A DNA stretch of 64,000 nt from Armatimonadota bacterium (GTDB taxonomy: Bacteria > Armatimonadota > Fimbriimonadia > Fimbriimonadales > Fimbriimonadaceae), in the NCBI GenBank assembly GCA_018268395.1, contig JAFDWQ010000001.1:582306-646305 (forward strand), in the 5' to 3' direction. Made by a program: the position numbers and the translations under genes. The stretch's first letter is position 1. Every line of letters starts with the position of its first letter. The notes under the pieces are model-generated. The model saw nothing but the letters and a program-made list of their open reading frames with translations, was not told where the DNA came from and made no database searches. This document shows positions 8,149-20,153 of this stretch, one piece after another.

Positions 8149-9003
8149 TTGAGACACGTCCGCTTCTGGAAGACCGAAACGATCGGGAACGACTTCGTCC
8201 TCGTCCGGGCCGAAGACGTCGAAAACCTCGATCTCCCCGCCTTGGCCGTCGAACTCTGCGCACGCCGGACCGGGATCGGTTCGGACGGACTCTTGACCGT
8301 CGCTCGGGCGCCGTTCGGCGCTGTCCTCCGTATGTTCAACCCGGACGGCACGGAGGACTTTTGCGGTAACGGGCTCCGCTGCACGGCCGCCTACGTCCGG
8401 GAGTCGGGCTGGACGGGCGAGCGTTTCCAAATCCTACACGGAGGGCGACGGATCGAAGCCTGGGCCCGGGACGACGGGACGGCCGGGATCGAACTGCCGC
8501 CGGCGGACTTTTCGCCCGAAGCCGTTCCGGTGCTCAGTCAAGGCCCGCTGCTCGACGCGGCCGTCCAAGGTGTGGTCGGGACCGCCGTGAGTACGGGAAC
8601 GGCCCATTTCGTCGTCGTGAGGGACGAGCTTCCCGGCGACGAAGAGTTCGACAGGGTCAGCCCGTTGATCGAGCGAGACCCCCTCTTTCCCGAGCATACG
8701 AGCGTGATGTTCGTCCGGCAGGCAGGCCCGAAGCGCCTCGAACTGAGGATTTGGGAACGCGGGGCGGGCGAGACTTTAGGTTGCGGGACTGGAAGCGCGG
8801 CCGCTGCCGTCGTCGTCGCCCGCAAGACTGGGACCGGAGGGCGGTACACGGTCGTCAATCCAGGAGGAGAACTCGAGGTTTGCCTTGACGACTGGACAGC
8901 GGCCATCGTCTCCGAATCCCGGCCCGTCGTGACCTTCACCGGCACGTTCGTCGTGCCCGTTGCGGCGACGGTCCCGACGGGCGCGCGCGCTCGGCTCGTC
9001 TGA
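8149..9003 (+). CDS. dapF: diaminopimelate epimerase
   Basis: This enzyme converts L,L- to meso-diaminopimelate, the last-but-one step of the lysine pathway, which also supplies peptidoglycan. Length is 284 residues, normal for the family. Both catalytic cysteines are visible: Cys72 in FCGNGLRC and Cys212 in TLGCGTGSA, the latter following the RIWERGAGE block. FNPDGTEDFCGNG and GNDFVLV are further family signatures. Translation appears to start at TTG 8149, one base after the stop of the 650-residue gene, so the two are likely translationally linked. The N-terminus (RHVRFWKTETIGNDF) fits this start. Confidence 0.95.
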   Translation: MRHVRFWKTETIGNDFVLVRAEDVENLDLPALAVELCARRTGIGSDGLLTVARAPFGAVLRMFNPDGTEDFCGNGLRCTAAYVRESGWTGERFQILHGGRRIEAWARDDGTAGIELPPADFSPEAVPVLSQGPLLDAAVQGVVGTAVSTGTAHFVVVRDELPGDEEFDRVSPLIERDPLFPEHTSVMFVRQAGPKRLELRIWERGAGETLGCGTGSAAAAVVVARKTGTGGRYTVVNPGGELEVCLDDWTAAIVSESRPVVTFTGTFVVPVAATVPTGARARLV

Positions 9004-9080
9004 GCCCGCCCGAGAGTCCTCGAAAAAACCGGCATCCGCCTTGCCCATGGGCTCGGACAGTCGGAGTAAAGTGAAGGGGT

Positions 9081-9554
9081 ATGAGGGATTATCGCCTCGA
9101 AGCCCTAGCGGCCTCGCCAAAGATCGTTGAGCGTGTCCTCCGAGTCTTTCCCCGCGACCGCTATGACGAGCGTCCGTACCACGAAAGTTTGACCTGCCGC
9201 GAAATCTTCGCGCTCCTGTCCGATTCCGAGGAGATCGTCCTCGACCGGATCCGCACCGCCAACCGGAAGCCAGGTTCGACCGTCGCATGGTACGAGCCGG
9301 AAGAACGGGCCCGCGACAGGCACTATGCCGAGAAGGAGCCTTTCCATGAAGCCGAAGTCTTCGAGTCGCGGCGTCAGATGACGATCGACTATCTGGAGGC
9401 CCTCGGCCCCGAGGACTTTTCGAAGACGGTGACCTTGGACGGCCACGGCACGTTCACGATCGACGACTATATCGGGCTCGTCACGGCCCACGACCTCAGC
9501 CGGATCGCCGAACTGACCGAGTTCCTCGCCAACGAAGCCGCCACGATCGGCTGA
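9081..9554 (+). CDS. DinB-like four-helix-bundle protein
   Basis: A 157-residue DinB/DUF664-type protein. These are four-helix bundles that usually bind a metal through three histidines, and many act as bacillithiol- or mycothiol-dependent transferases or have no known function. Here the helices carry YHESLTCREIFALLSDSEEIVLDRIR, EVFESRRQMTIDYLEAL and VTAHDLSRIAELTEFL; the last gives the C-terminal His. The first expected histidine is less clear. The ATG at 9081 has both GAAGGGG and an upstream TAAAGT. It converges on enolase, separated by a strong hairpin. A second DinB-like gene lies at 47.1 kb. Confidence 0.75.
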   Translation: MRDYRLEALAASPKIVERVLRVFPRDRYDERPYHESLTCREIFALLSDSEEIVLDRIRTANRKPGSTVAWYEPEERARDRHYAEKEPFHEAEVFESRRQMTIDYLEALGPEDFSKTVTLDGHGTFTIDDYIGLVTAHDLSRIAELTEFLANEAATIG

Positions 9555-9562
9555 CCGGTACC

Positions 9563-9595
9563 GGCCCGCCTCCGGTCGACAGCCGGAGGCGGGCC
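9563..9595. terminator. bidirectional hairpin between DinB-like gene and enolase
   Basis: A perfect 13-bp stem, GGCCCGCCTCCGG (9563-9575) with CCGGAGGCGGGCC (9583-9595), and a 7-base loop. It sits between two convergent genes. There is no long T-run, but the stem is very stable. Confidence 0.7.
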
Positions 9596-9602
9596 GAAAG
9601 GC

Positions 9603-13456
<3,854 letters not shown>

Positions 13457-13460
<4 letters not shown>

Positions 13461-14467
13461 GCCTGTCCGGATTCACGGACCAGCTTGACTTCGCGCTTCG
13501 AGGCCCAACCTTGCAAGGGCACGCGGGTCGTGGCCCGGTTCCGGAAAAGGGTCTTCCCGTCGGCCACGATCCGCACGTCTAAGTACATCCGGTCGTCTTC
13601 ACGGATCCCGCTCACCTCGAACGTGCTCTCAAAGTTGGCAGGAGGCGTCAGGACGAAAAACTTCGTACTGCCGAAGCCCGTTTCCAAGGCGTCGTCCCTG
13701 TCCCGAAGCAGACTGACGACCATCTCGGCTCCCAAGGGCAACGTTTCGCGGTGGATCCACGTCGCGTAGCCCGTGACCCGGACCGTCGTCTTTTGTTCGA
13801 CGGCTCCGGATCCGAGCGGCCCGGCCGGATCGGCCCAAACTCCCAGGGCCGAAAGGGGGACACGGACCTGATCGGCGTCGGGGCCGAGCACGCCCGGACC
13901 GACTGCGAACGCCAGGTTCGTCTTCGTGACGGCGAACGGCCCGAGCAAGTCGGGCGAGAATTCGGACAGCGGCTCGAGGCCGTGCGCCTTTCGAGTCTCG
14001 TTTGCGGGCTGTAACACAAGGTCTGCAGTGAACTTCGCGAGGTCCGCGTCCTTCTTGAAGACGTCCGGAATCTGGAGCGCCTTTGGTTCGCGACGGACAA
14101 TCCCGACCGTGACGGGGCTGAGTTCCGTGACATCGGCCTCCCCCGCCCCGGTCTCATTGACTCGGACCTGGAAGCTGACGAGCGTCGGTCCGGCTACGCT
14201 GACGAACGAATCGAGTCGAAACTCGCGCGGTGTCGAGGGCAGGACGATGGTGTCCTGACGTCCGGCGGCGAACGTCCGGAACCGGGCCTCGCACTGCTCC
14301 CGCAGAATCTGGTTCGCCTTCACGGTCAGCGGGGCGTCGCCGCCCAAAACGGGGTACTTCGCCGATGCCTTCCAGCGCCCCGGCTTTTCCTCGGACAGCT
14401 TGACCCAGGTCACGGTCGGAACCTGCGCGTCCTGAATCAACAGGGCCAATATCCCGACCGCGACCAT
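13457..14467 (-). CDS. exported protein, DUF3298/RsiV-like
   Basis: A 336-residue protein with a hydrophobic N-terminus (MVAVGILALLIQDAQ) that may be a short signal peptide. Residues 25-200 resemble the DUF3298 (RsiV-like) fold: WKASAKYPVLGG, then VKANQILREQCEARFRTFAAG, LDSFVSVAGPTLVSFQVRVNETG and a final VPLSALG. In anti-sigma RsiV this fold binds lysozyme, but many exported DUF3298 proteins have no known role. The last 120 residues form a separate beta-rich region. ATG 14467 is preferred over the GTG two codons earlier because a TAAACT hexamer lies 6 bases before it. The AAA ATPase gene ends 12 bases upstream. Confidence 0.6.
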
Positions 14468-14473
14468 GGTCAC

Positions 14474-14479
14474 AGTTTA
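14474..14479 (-). promoter_or_regulatory. -10-like TAAACT, predicted leaderless start of the DUF3298-like gene
   Basis: Minus-strand TAAACT lies 6 bases before ATG 14467 and just after the stop of the AAA ATPase gene. It could give the downstream gene its own leaderless transcript. Confidence 0.4.
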
Positions 14480-15718
14480 CTAGTCGTCGTCGTCGTCACG
14501 GACGTGCTCCGGGATCGCGGGCGTCCCTGCCGCAACCTGCTTGCGCAACGCTTCGACCTGGGCATCGAGGACCTCCTCCATCGGGACGGCACCGTCGGCG
14601 CTGACCCACGCCATCAGGGACGAAAGGCACAGTTCCTTGAGATAGGCGAAGGAAAACCCTTCCGTCGCTTCTGCCAGGCGTCCGATCGTCGCACCGTCTG
14701 GTTGGAAGCCTTCGCTCCACAGACGGGTCTGCCTATCCAGGTAGGCGGACCGGAGGGAGGGCTCTGGAAGTCCAAAACCGACCTTCCGGTCGAAGCGCGA
14801 CGGCCTCTCGACCAAAGCCGGGTCCAGTCTCTCCGGATGGTTCGTCGTCGCGAGGACGAGGATCCCTTCGTTCTGCGCGAACCCGTCGAGTTCGTTGAGG
14901 AAGAACGAGAGCTTCTTCGCCGTCACGACGGAGTCGACGTCCTCGATCAAAACGATACACGGAGCGACGTTCCTGGCCCTCGTGAAGACGGCCTGGATAC
15001 CAAATTCCTCGCTACATTGCGACCCGATGAACGACCGGACATAGAACGTCGGCTTCTGAAGCCGGTTCACCAGGGCCTTCAAAGCGTGCGTCTTACCGTT
15101 TCCCGGAGGGCCTGTCAAAAGCACGCCCCGTTTCCACGGAATGCCGTACCGCCGGTATGTTTCGCACGCGTTGAAGAACCCCTCGGTCGCGTCGAGCAGC
15201 GCAGCCATCGTGGACGGGTCAAGGATCAAGTCTTCGAACCGTGCCGACGCGATCTGCCGGACGAGCCCCTCGTCGCGCCGCCAATAGCCGTGGGCGAAGA
15301 CGAGGATCTCGCCGTGGACCTGGTCGCACCACCGACAGACTTCGCTGAAGAACTCTTCGGCGAGCGGTCCGGTCTCGGCGATCAGGTAGTGGCGCACGGT
15401 CTCCGACGTCGTCAAGAAGAACGTATGGAACCGATGCCCGCGCCAGAGCACTTCGCAAAGGGAGTTTTCGACCTGTACGGATTTGACGGCCGAGACGTAC
15501 TCGGCTTTGTGCTTGACCTGCGGCCGGACCGTGTCCAGCACCATCAGCGAGCATTTGCCTTTGTCGGCGTAAAGTGTCACGTCGAAGCTACAGTCCTCCG
15601 TTTCTAGGACCGCGCAACCGGGGAACGCCTCGGCGATCGCTCCACCCATGATGTAGGTGGCGGCGCAAGGCTGTGCATGCAGGGCCCGCGTCAGGGCCTC
15701 ATTGAGCTGTCTGACCAT
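14480..15718 (-). CDS. AAA+ ATPase, BCS1/FtsH-like, with poly-Asp tail
   Basis: A 412-residue protein. Residues 1-170 are an unrecognised N-terminal domain. Residues 180-350 are an AAA module: Walker A GPPGNGKT (203-210), Walker B CIVLIEDVD (254-262), sensor-1 TTNHPERLDPAL (291-302) and a conserved Arg region RPSRFDRK (305-312). The order is that of classic AAA proteins such as BCS1 and FtsH, but there is no transmembrane segment and no protease domain. The protein ends in five aspartates encoded by a GAC repeat next to the stop codon. It is followed by the DUF3298-like gene 12 bases later, so the two may be linked in function. Confidence 0.8.
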   Translation of the reverse strand: MVRQLNEALTRALHAQPCAATYIMGGAIAEAFPGCAVLETEDCSFDVTLYADKGKCSLMVLDTVRPQVKHKAEYVSAVKSVQVENSLCEVLWRGHRFHTFFLTTSETVRHYLIAETGPLAEEFFSEVCRWCDQVHGEILVFAHGYWRRDEGLVRQIASARFEDLILDPSTMAALLDATEGFFNACETYRRYGIPWKRGVLLTGPPGNGKTHALKALVNRLQKPTFYVRSFIGSQCSEEFGIQAVFTRARNVAPCIVLIEDVDSVVTAKKLSFFLNELDGFAQNEGILVLATTNHPERLDPALVERPSRFDRKVGFGLPEPSLRSAYLDRQTRLWSEGFQPDGATIGRLAEATEGFSFAYLKELCLSSLMAWVSADGAVPMEEVLDAQVEALRKQVAAGTPAIPEHVRDDDDD

Positions 15719-15756
15719 GTGAAATTTCGTCCCTTAAGGGTCGGGGGGCGCGACGA

Positions 15757-15796
15757 GGCGCAGAGAAGGCGCAGAGAAGGCGCCGCGTAGCGGCGC
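15757..15796. repeat. GC-rich tandem repeat and hairpin in a gene-poor gap
   Basis: Two perfect copies of GGCGCAGAGAA (15757-15767 and 15768-15778) run into a 7-bp hairpin, GCGCCGC-GTA-GCGGCGC (15780-15796). The surrounding gap, 15719-16004, holds no gene I can support. It is the leader side of the AAA ATPase gene. Confidence 0.55.
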
Positions 15797-16004
15797 GAAG
15801 GGTGCGACGGCGCGCTAGGCGCCGGGAAGAAGGCCCAGCACCGACGCGACGTGGTTTGCGGGTCGGCAGAACGTGAACATGACGGGCGGGACGATCATGG
15901 CACGACGGCACACGGGCCAGACGGGACCTGCCGGCTCAGGGCCTGGCAACATGGGAGCTGCGTCAAAGGACGCGGCTTCCGCTCTCAGCGGGACTCCGTT
16001 CCGG

Positions 16005-16562
16005 TCAACGGGACTTGGTCGCGATCTCCTTCTCGATCGCTTCGACCACCTGCGGGTCGTCCGGCTTCGTCCTGGATCCGAAGCGGCCGACGACGTGTCC
16101 CTTCCCGTCGACCAGGAACTTTCCGAAATTCCACTCGATGTCCTTTCCGTCCGTGTTCTTGATGAGCCAGGTGTACATAGGGTGCTGTTCCGGGCCGAGC
16201 ACATGGATCTTCGAATAAAGGGGGAACTTGACGTTGTAAGTCGCGGAACAGAACTCCTTGATCTCGGCTTCGGTTCCGGGCTCTTGGCCTTTGAAATCGT
16301 TACAGGGGAACCCGACGATGACGAACCCCTTGTCCTTGTACTTCTCGTAAAGGGCCTCCAAGGCCGTGTACTGCGGCGTCAGGCCGCACTTGCTCGCAAC
16401 GTTGACGACGAGGACGGTCTTACCCTTGTACTCCGACATCGACCGGACTTTGCCGTCGATATCGGTCATCTTAAAGCTGTGCCACGAGTCCGGCACGGCC
16501 GATGCCGACTGCGGGGCGCCTCCGTCGACGGCGGCCAGAGCGAGCGAGAGCGCGAAGAGCAT
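16005..16562 (-). CDS. glutathione peroxidase-like thiol peroxidase, exported
   Basis: A 185-residue thioredoxin-fold peroxidase that reduces hydroperoxides. The catalytic cysteine is Cys59 in NVASKCGLTPQYTALE (codon TGC, so not selenocysteine). The partner glutamine is in FPCNDFKGQEPG and the Trp/Asn pair in WNFGKFLVD; note FPCND where most family members have FPCNQ. An N-terminal hydrophobic run (MLFALSLALAAVDGGAPQSASA) suggests export. ATG 16562 is chosen over TTG 16577: it begins the signal peptide and has TATACA 5 bases upstream. Bacterial Cys-type GPx enzymes usually use thioredoxin rather than glutathione. Confidence 0.9.
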   Translation of the reverse strand: MLFALSLALAAVDGGAPQSASAVPDSWHSFKMTDIDGKVRSMSEYKGKTVLVVNVASKCGLTPQYTALEALYEKYKDKGFVIVGFPCNDFKGQEPGTEAEIKEFCSATYNVKFPLYSKIHVLGPEQHPMYTWLIKNTDGKDIEWNFGKFLVDGKGHVVGRFGSRTKPDDPQVVEAIEKEIATKSR

Positions 16563-16618
16563 GTCTTTGTATACCAAAGAGTGCGTCCAGGACGCGCCTC
16601 TCTGGTCGAGAATCGGGA

Positions 16619-16624
16619 TAAAGT
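16619..16624 (+). promoter_or_regulatory. -10-like TAAAGT, predicted leaderless start of the exported asparaginase gene
   Basis: TAAAGT lies 6 bases before ATG 16631. There is no Shine-Dalgarno. The gene is divergent from the peroxidase gene, whose own TATACA lies about 50 bases away. Confidence 0.4.
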
Positions 16625-16630
16625 GGCCGA

Positions 16631-17719
16631 ATGTCCCGTACCATCAGCCGCCGCGACCTGATCGCGGGGGGCGCAGGTCTGGCCGTCGCGGCCCGTGCTT
16701 CCTCGTTTCCCGGCGTGTTCCTCCCTTCGGCCACGAAGCCCGTCGTGGTGTCCAGCAGCAACGGTCACATTTTCAAGAACGGTGGGCCGAGGACGTGCGT
16801 CCAGGAAGCGTTCTTGCGCCTTTCGGGCGGGACAGACGTCTTGGAAGCCCTCGTCGCCGGCGTCGCGATCCCCGAGCAAGATCCGACCGAGACCTCGGTC
16901 GGTTATGGCGGTCTGCCCAACGCCGAAGGCGTCGTCCAGCTCGACTCGTGCGTCATGCACGGGGCCAAACGTTGGGCCGGCGGCGTCGCGTGCCTGGAAG
17001 GCGTGAGGACGCCGGCGGCGGTCGCACTCCGCGTCGCCGGCGACACGGACCATCATCTGCTCGTCGGAAAGGGCGCCCAAGATTTTGCGCGCAGGCTCGG
17101 GTTCACGATCGAAGCCGACCTCAACACCGACACCTCGCGCAAGGCGTGGCTGGAATGGAAGCGCCGCACGGATCCGGACCATTACCTCGACCCGGGCAAG
17201 CGGTCCGGTGGGCGACAAGCGCTCCTGTCGATGATCCAGGAAGGCCTGATCGATCCGCTCCATGCCTACGGGACGATCAACTGCAACGGTCTGAACGAGA
17301 AAGGCGAGATCGCAGGAGTCACGACCACGAGCGGGCTCGCCTTCAAGATTCCTGGACGCGTCGGCGATTCTCCGATCCTTGGTGCAGGGCTTTATGTCGA
17401 CGGTGCCGTGGGAGCGGCCGGATCGACCGGGCGTGGGGAGGCCAACCTCTACGGGTGCCTCTCCTTCTTGATCGTCGAAGAACTCCGTCGGGGCGTCCAT
17501 CCGAAAGACGCGGGGATGGCGGCGATGAAGCGGATGAAGGCGAACACGTTCGAAAAGCGTCTGAAGAACGAAAAGGGCGAGCCGAACTTCGGCATGGAGT
17601 ACTACGTGCTCGACGTGAAGGGCCGCCACGCGGGGATCAGCACCAACAAGGGTTCGCGGTATGCCGTTTGCGACGAGAACGGGGCCCGCCTCGAGCCGTG
17701 CGAATACGCCTGGGGTTAG
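16631..17719 (+). CDS. Tat-exported glycosylasparaginase-family Ntn-hydrolase
   Basis: A 362-residue relative of the enzyme at 80-955. The N-terminus, SRRDLIAGGAGLAVAARASS, has the twin-arginine pattern, so it should be exported folded. The presumed self-cleavage and nucleophile Thr is Thr215 in YGTINCNGLNEKG, followed by TTSGLAFKIPGRVGDSPILGAGLYVD, the strongest family block. QLDSCVMHGAKRWAGGVACLEGVRTP is the N-terminal domain block. GTIN at the cleavage site differs from the more common HDTIG but occurs in the glycosylasparaginase branch. The likely product is release of aspartate from Asn-linked GlcNAc or isoaspartyl peptides outside the cytoplasm. The stop shares 4 bp with the convergent DUF503 gene. 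Confidence 0.9.
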   Translation: MSRTISRRDLIAGGAGLAVAARASSFPGVFLPSATKPVVVSSSNGHIFKNGGPRTCVQEAFLRLSGGTDVLEALVAGVAIPEQDPTETSVGYGGLPNAEGVVQLDSCVMHGAKRWAGGVACLEGVRTPAAVALRVAGDTDHHLLVGKGAQDFARRLGFTIEADLNTDTSRKAWLEWKRRTDPDHYLDPGKRSGGRQALLSMIQEGLIDPLHAYGTINCNGLNEKGEIAGVTTTSGLAFKIPGRVGDSPILGAGLYVDGAVGAAGSTGRGEANLYGCLSFLIVEELRRGVHPKDAGMAAMKRMKANTFEKRLKNEKGEPNFGMEYYVLDVKGRHAGISTNKGSRYAVCDENGARLEPCEYAWG

Positions 17720-18003
17720 GGCCGCCAGAGATCGCGCAAGACGCTCGTGACCTCGACTTCGGGATGCTCGTCGAAGGCCTTTTCCACGTTGAACAGCACC
17801 TTCTCGACATGACCCGCATCGTTTGACGGCACGGTCGCGCAGACGAGCGCGTTGCCCCAAAGGTCTTGGTCGCCCACTTCGGCGATCGCGACATGGAAGT
17901 CGTTGCGGCACTTCTCGATGAGCCCGCGCAAGAGGTTCCGTTTATCCTTCAGCGATCGGCAACCTTCCAACCTGAGATCGAGGGCGACGACTCCGACGAC
18001 CAT
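17716..18003 (-). CDS. DUF503 family protein
   Basis: A 95-residue protein. VVGVVALDLRLEGCRSLKDKRNLLRGLIEKCRNDFHVAIAEVGDQDLWGNA is the DUF503 (YlxP-like) consensus. These small ferredoxin-fold proteins are often encoded near rbfA and infB, but here there is no such context. The ATG at 18003 overlaps the stop of the DoxX-like gene (TGATG), which supports translational coupling and fixes the start. The stop shares 4 bp with the convergent asparaginase gene. The function of the family is unknown. Confidence 0.9.
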   Translation of the reverse strand: MVVGVVALDLRLEGCRSLKDKRNLLRGLIEKCRNDFHVAIAEVGDQDLWGNALVCATVPSNDAGHVEKVLFNVEKAFDEHPEVEVTSVLRDLWRP

Positions 18004-18410
18004 CAGCCGAGCCTCCCGACTCCGGTCAGGACCAACCCGAGCAGGGCGCCGACAAAGTACGTCGCGAGCGTCGCAGCACCCGCATAGTCTTTTGCGACGC
18101 GCTGTCCGAAGAAGAGCATGCACAGAGCCGCGCAGCAAAGGCCCAACCCCAAGGTCTGCGCTCCTGCCAGGGCCGGGACGAACAAAGCTGCGGCGCCTGC
18201 CGCACAGCAAGCTCCTGCGGCCAACTCGACGACCGTGACCGTCGCCAGCATCACGGGTACGAGTTTGGCCAACGGGGACTTTGAAAAATGCCCGGTCAAC
18301 CACTCGAGGTTGCCTTTCCGGTCGGTCACTTTGTCCAGCCCAGATTGTAGGAACAGGACGGCAAAAAAGAGGCAGGCGAACGCCTTTCCCAAGGCGAGGG
18401 CATCGAGCAT
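18003..18410 (-). CDS. DoxX/MauE-like small membrane protein
   Basis: A 135-residue protein with four predicted membrane helices: ALGKAFACLFFAVLFLQSGLDKV, LVPVMLATVTVVELAAGACC, AAALFVPALAGAQTLGLGLCCAALC and AGAATLATYFVGALLGLVL. The F...SGLDKVTDRKGNLEWLTGHFSK pattern after helix 1 is typical of DoxX/MauE-type proteins, which are often linked to quinone or thiol redox partners. The ATG at 18410 has AGGAAAAG upstream. The stop overlaps the DUF503 start. The exact family (DoxX, MauE or DoxD) cannot be fixed without a search. Confidence 0.75.
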   Translation of the reverse strand: MLDALALGKAFACLFFAVLFLQSGLDKVTDRKGNLEWLTGHFSKSPLAKLVPVMLATVTVVELAAGACCAAGAAALFVPALAGAQTLGLGLCCAALCMLFFGQRVAKDYAGAATLATYFVGALLGLVLTGVGRLG

Positions 18411-18447
18411 GTCTTTTCCTAGAGACGGTCTGCAGGGGCCCGAGTCG

Positions 18448-18846
18448 TCACCGCAACGTGGTGACGAGCCGTCTGACGGTCTCGTAAGACAAGTAAGGCG
18501 CGTCGGGTGCGACCAGTCCACCGTGGATCAGTTCACGGATCTTGCCCGACGGTATCGTGCTCGCCTTGGCGAAGACGTACGTCCCGACGTCCTGGGCCAA
18601 TGCGACCCGATCGGCCCTCAACATGCGGCTTTCCGACCATCCGAGCGTTCCCAAAGGCGCTTCGAGCAGGACGCCGTCATCGAGGAGCGACTCGATCTCG
18701 GGACGTAGGCCCGCCATCGTTTCTTCAGCCCGACGCTTGGCCTGCCAAGCCTCGATCCACGTTCGGACCAGGCGCTGCTCTCGAGTCTCGGAAACGTCCC
18801 GCACCCGCATCAGCCGAACGTTCGGCAGTTCCTTACGATCATCCAT
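18448..18846 (-). CDS. hypothetical protein, 132 aa
   Basis: I do not recognise this protein. It is soluble and charged. Residues 20-50 form a helical segment (REQRLVRTWIEAWQAKRRAEETMAGLRPEIESLL), and the C-terminus is a second helical unit (ASTIPSGKIRELIHGGLVAPDAPYLSYETVRRLVTTL) that could be a small winged-helix-like module. ATG 18846 has GGAGAGG 9 bases upstream; a GTG two codons earlier is also possible. It ends 37 bases before the DoxX-like gene, in the same orientation, so it may be the first gene of that unit. Confidence 0.6.
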   Translation of the reverse strand: MDDRKELPNVRLMRVRDVSETREQRLVRTWIEAWQAKRRAEETMAGLRPEIESLLDDGVLLEAPLGTLGWSESRMLRADRVALAQDVGTYVFAKASTIPSGKIRELIHGGLVAPDAPYLSYETVRRLVTTLR

Positions 18847-18889
18847 CGCCACCGACCTCTCCGAGGCGACAGTGTCTCACAAACGTACG

Positions 18890-20110
18890 TCACGGTGCAA
18901 GATCGACCCATCTTCTTTTGAGGAGCGGCCCGGTCCAGCCTGGGCGGTCGAGGAACATGATCCGGACCCGGCCAGGGCCGTCGCCGGGACGTGACAACGT
19001 CCGACAGACACGACGGATCACCTGTTCATCGGGAAACACGGGGGCGTTCATCGCGGCCAGCGCCCATTTTCCGACGTTGACGGCGCTGCCTTCCGGATCG
19101 GGCCGGAGGACGCCCGCCAGGGAGGGAGGAGCTGCAAAAGCACGCTCCTGGTCCAGGACGACGATCGCTTGGACGACGTCGCCGGTGTAGAGCGCGGCTG
19201 AGAAATAGGGCGGCCATAGGCCGAAGGGGCAGAGCGAAGGCAGGAGGCCCATGAGGACGACGGCCGCGGACTTCGTCAGGTCGCCCTGTCGCCGGAACAA
19301 GCCCGAGGCGAGCCGGAAACGGTCCGCCTTCCAGAAGAGCGTCAGCACGAGCAAGGCGTTCCCGACGTTCCAGGGCCAGACGCTGGAGTTGTAGTCGCGG
19401 CCCCAGGGTCCGAGCATCGCAAGAAGGAAGGCGTGCATCGCCACCAGACCGACCACCGCAACGTTCCTCGTCTTTCCCCACAGCAGTCCGAAACCCAAAA
19501 GGGCTTCGACGGCCGGCGGGACGAACCAGAGCTTCAGGACGGTCTCTCGGAATCCAGGTTCCAGATTGTCGAGGACGGGCTGGAACACGAAGGCGAACGA
19601 CGAGTGCTGGAACCCGAAATTGAACTTGTGCAGTCCGCTCCAGACGTACGTGAACGCGATGACGACCCGGCAAGCGTCCAACGACCGTCCGGTGTCATCG
19701 TCGGACGTTGCGGACCGCACCGTCGCCAGGGCTGCCAAAAGCAACACGTCTTGATAGAACCAGGGCTGCCATCGGTTCGCATCTCCCAGAGCCACGAACA
19801 CGGCCAGGATCAGGAAAGCGATCAGGAACGGACGCGCCGGGACACGGGCCACCGAGACGACCAGTAGGCCGATGAGGGCGAACAAGGCGAAGGTGTCGAA
19901 AGGGGGAGGGAGGTTCGGCCAGAACGCCGGTACGGGGACGAGCGGAAAGTCGCGTCCGGTCGTCCAAAGGGGTGCCGCGACGATCATGGACGCCAAGAGG
20001 GCCAGTGCGGTCACGGCCTTGACGGCCTGGAACCTCCGCGATTCCATGCCGCCGATCGACGGGTCTGAAGCTCCCGAGACCAAAGTCCATAAGGTCCGGA
20101 CGTCAGGCAA
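18890..20110 (-). CDS. polytopic membrane protein, HTTM-like
   Basis: A 406-residue protein with about eight hydrophobic helices between residues 25 and 310. YVWSGLHKFNFGFQHSSFAFVFQPVLDNL near 155-185 resembles the core of HTTM (horizontally transferred transmembrane) and vitamin K carboxylase-like proteins, where a similar F..SG.HK.N motif is seen. The C-terminal 90 residues are soluble (PEGSAVNVGKWALAAMNAPVFPDEQVIRRVCRTL). The start is TTG 20110 with GGGAG six bases upstream; an internal ATG at 20047 is an alternative. The function is unknown and the family link is tentative. Confidence 0.7.
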   Translation of the reverse strand: MPDVRTLWTLVSGASDPSIGGMESRRFQAVKAVTALALLASMIVAAPLWTTGRDFPLVPVPAFWPNLPPPFDTFALFALIGLLVVSVARVPARPFLIAFLILAVFVALGDANRWQPWFYQDVLLLAALATVRSATSDDDTGRSLDACRVVIAFTYVWSGLHKFNFGFQHSSFAFVFQPVLDNLEPGFRETVLKLWFVPPAVEALLGFGLLWGKTRNVAVVGLVAMHAFLLAMLGPWGRDYNSSVWPWNVGNALLVLTLFWKADRFRLASGLFRRQGDLTKSAAVVLMGLLPSLCPFGLWPPYFSAALYTGDVVQAIVVLDQERAFAAPPSLAGVLRPDPEGSAVNVGKWALAAMNAPVFPDEQVIRRVCRTLSRPGDGPGRVRIMFLDRPGWTGPLLKRRWVDLAP

Positions 20111-20153
20111 AGTCGTCTCCCAATTCGGGGTCGATTCTATCCCGCTTGGAAGG

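Noticed and set aside
16370-16400. Selenocysteine in the glutathione peroxidase-like protein
   Set aside because: The active-site codon is TGC, an ordinary cysteine, and the frame has no internal TGA there.
15873-16661. A 262-codon plus-strand frame across the glutathione peroxidase gene
   Set aside because: It is antisense to a gene with clear catalytic motifs, and its translation shows no family features.
16466-17911. A 481-codon minus-strand frame
   Set aside because: It lies opposite the exported asparaginase gene, whose motifs are clear. High GC makes such antisense frames common.
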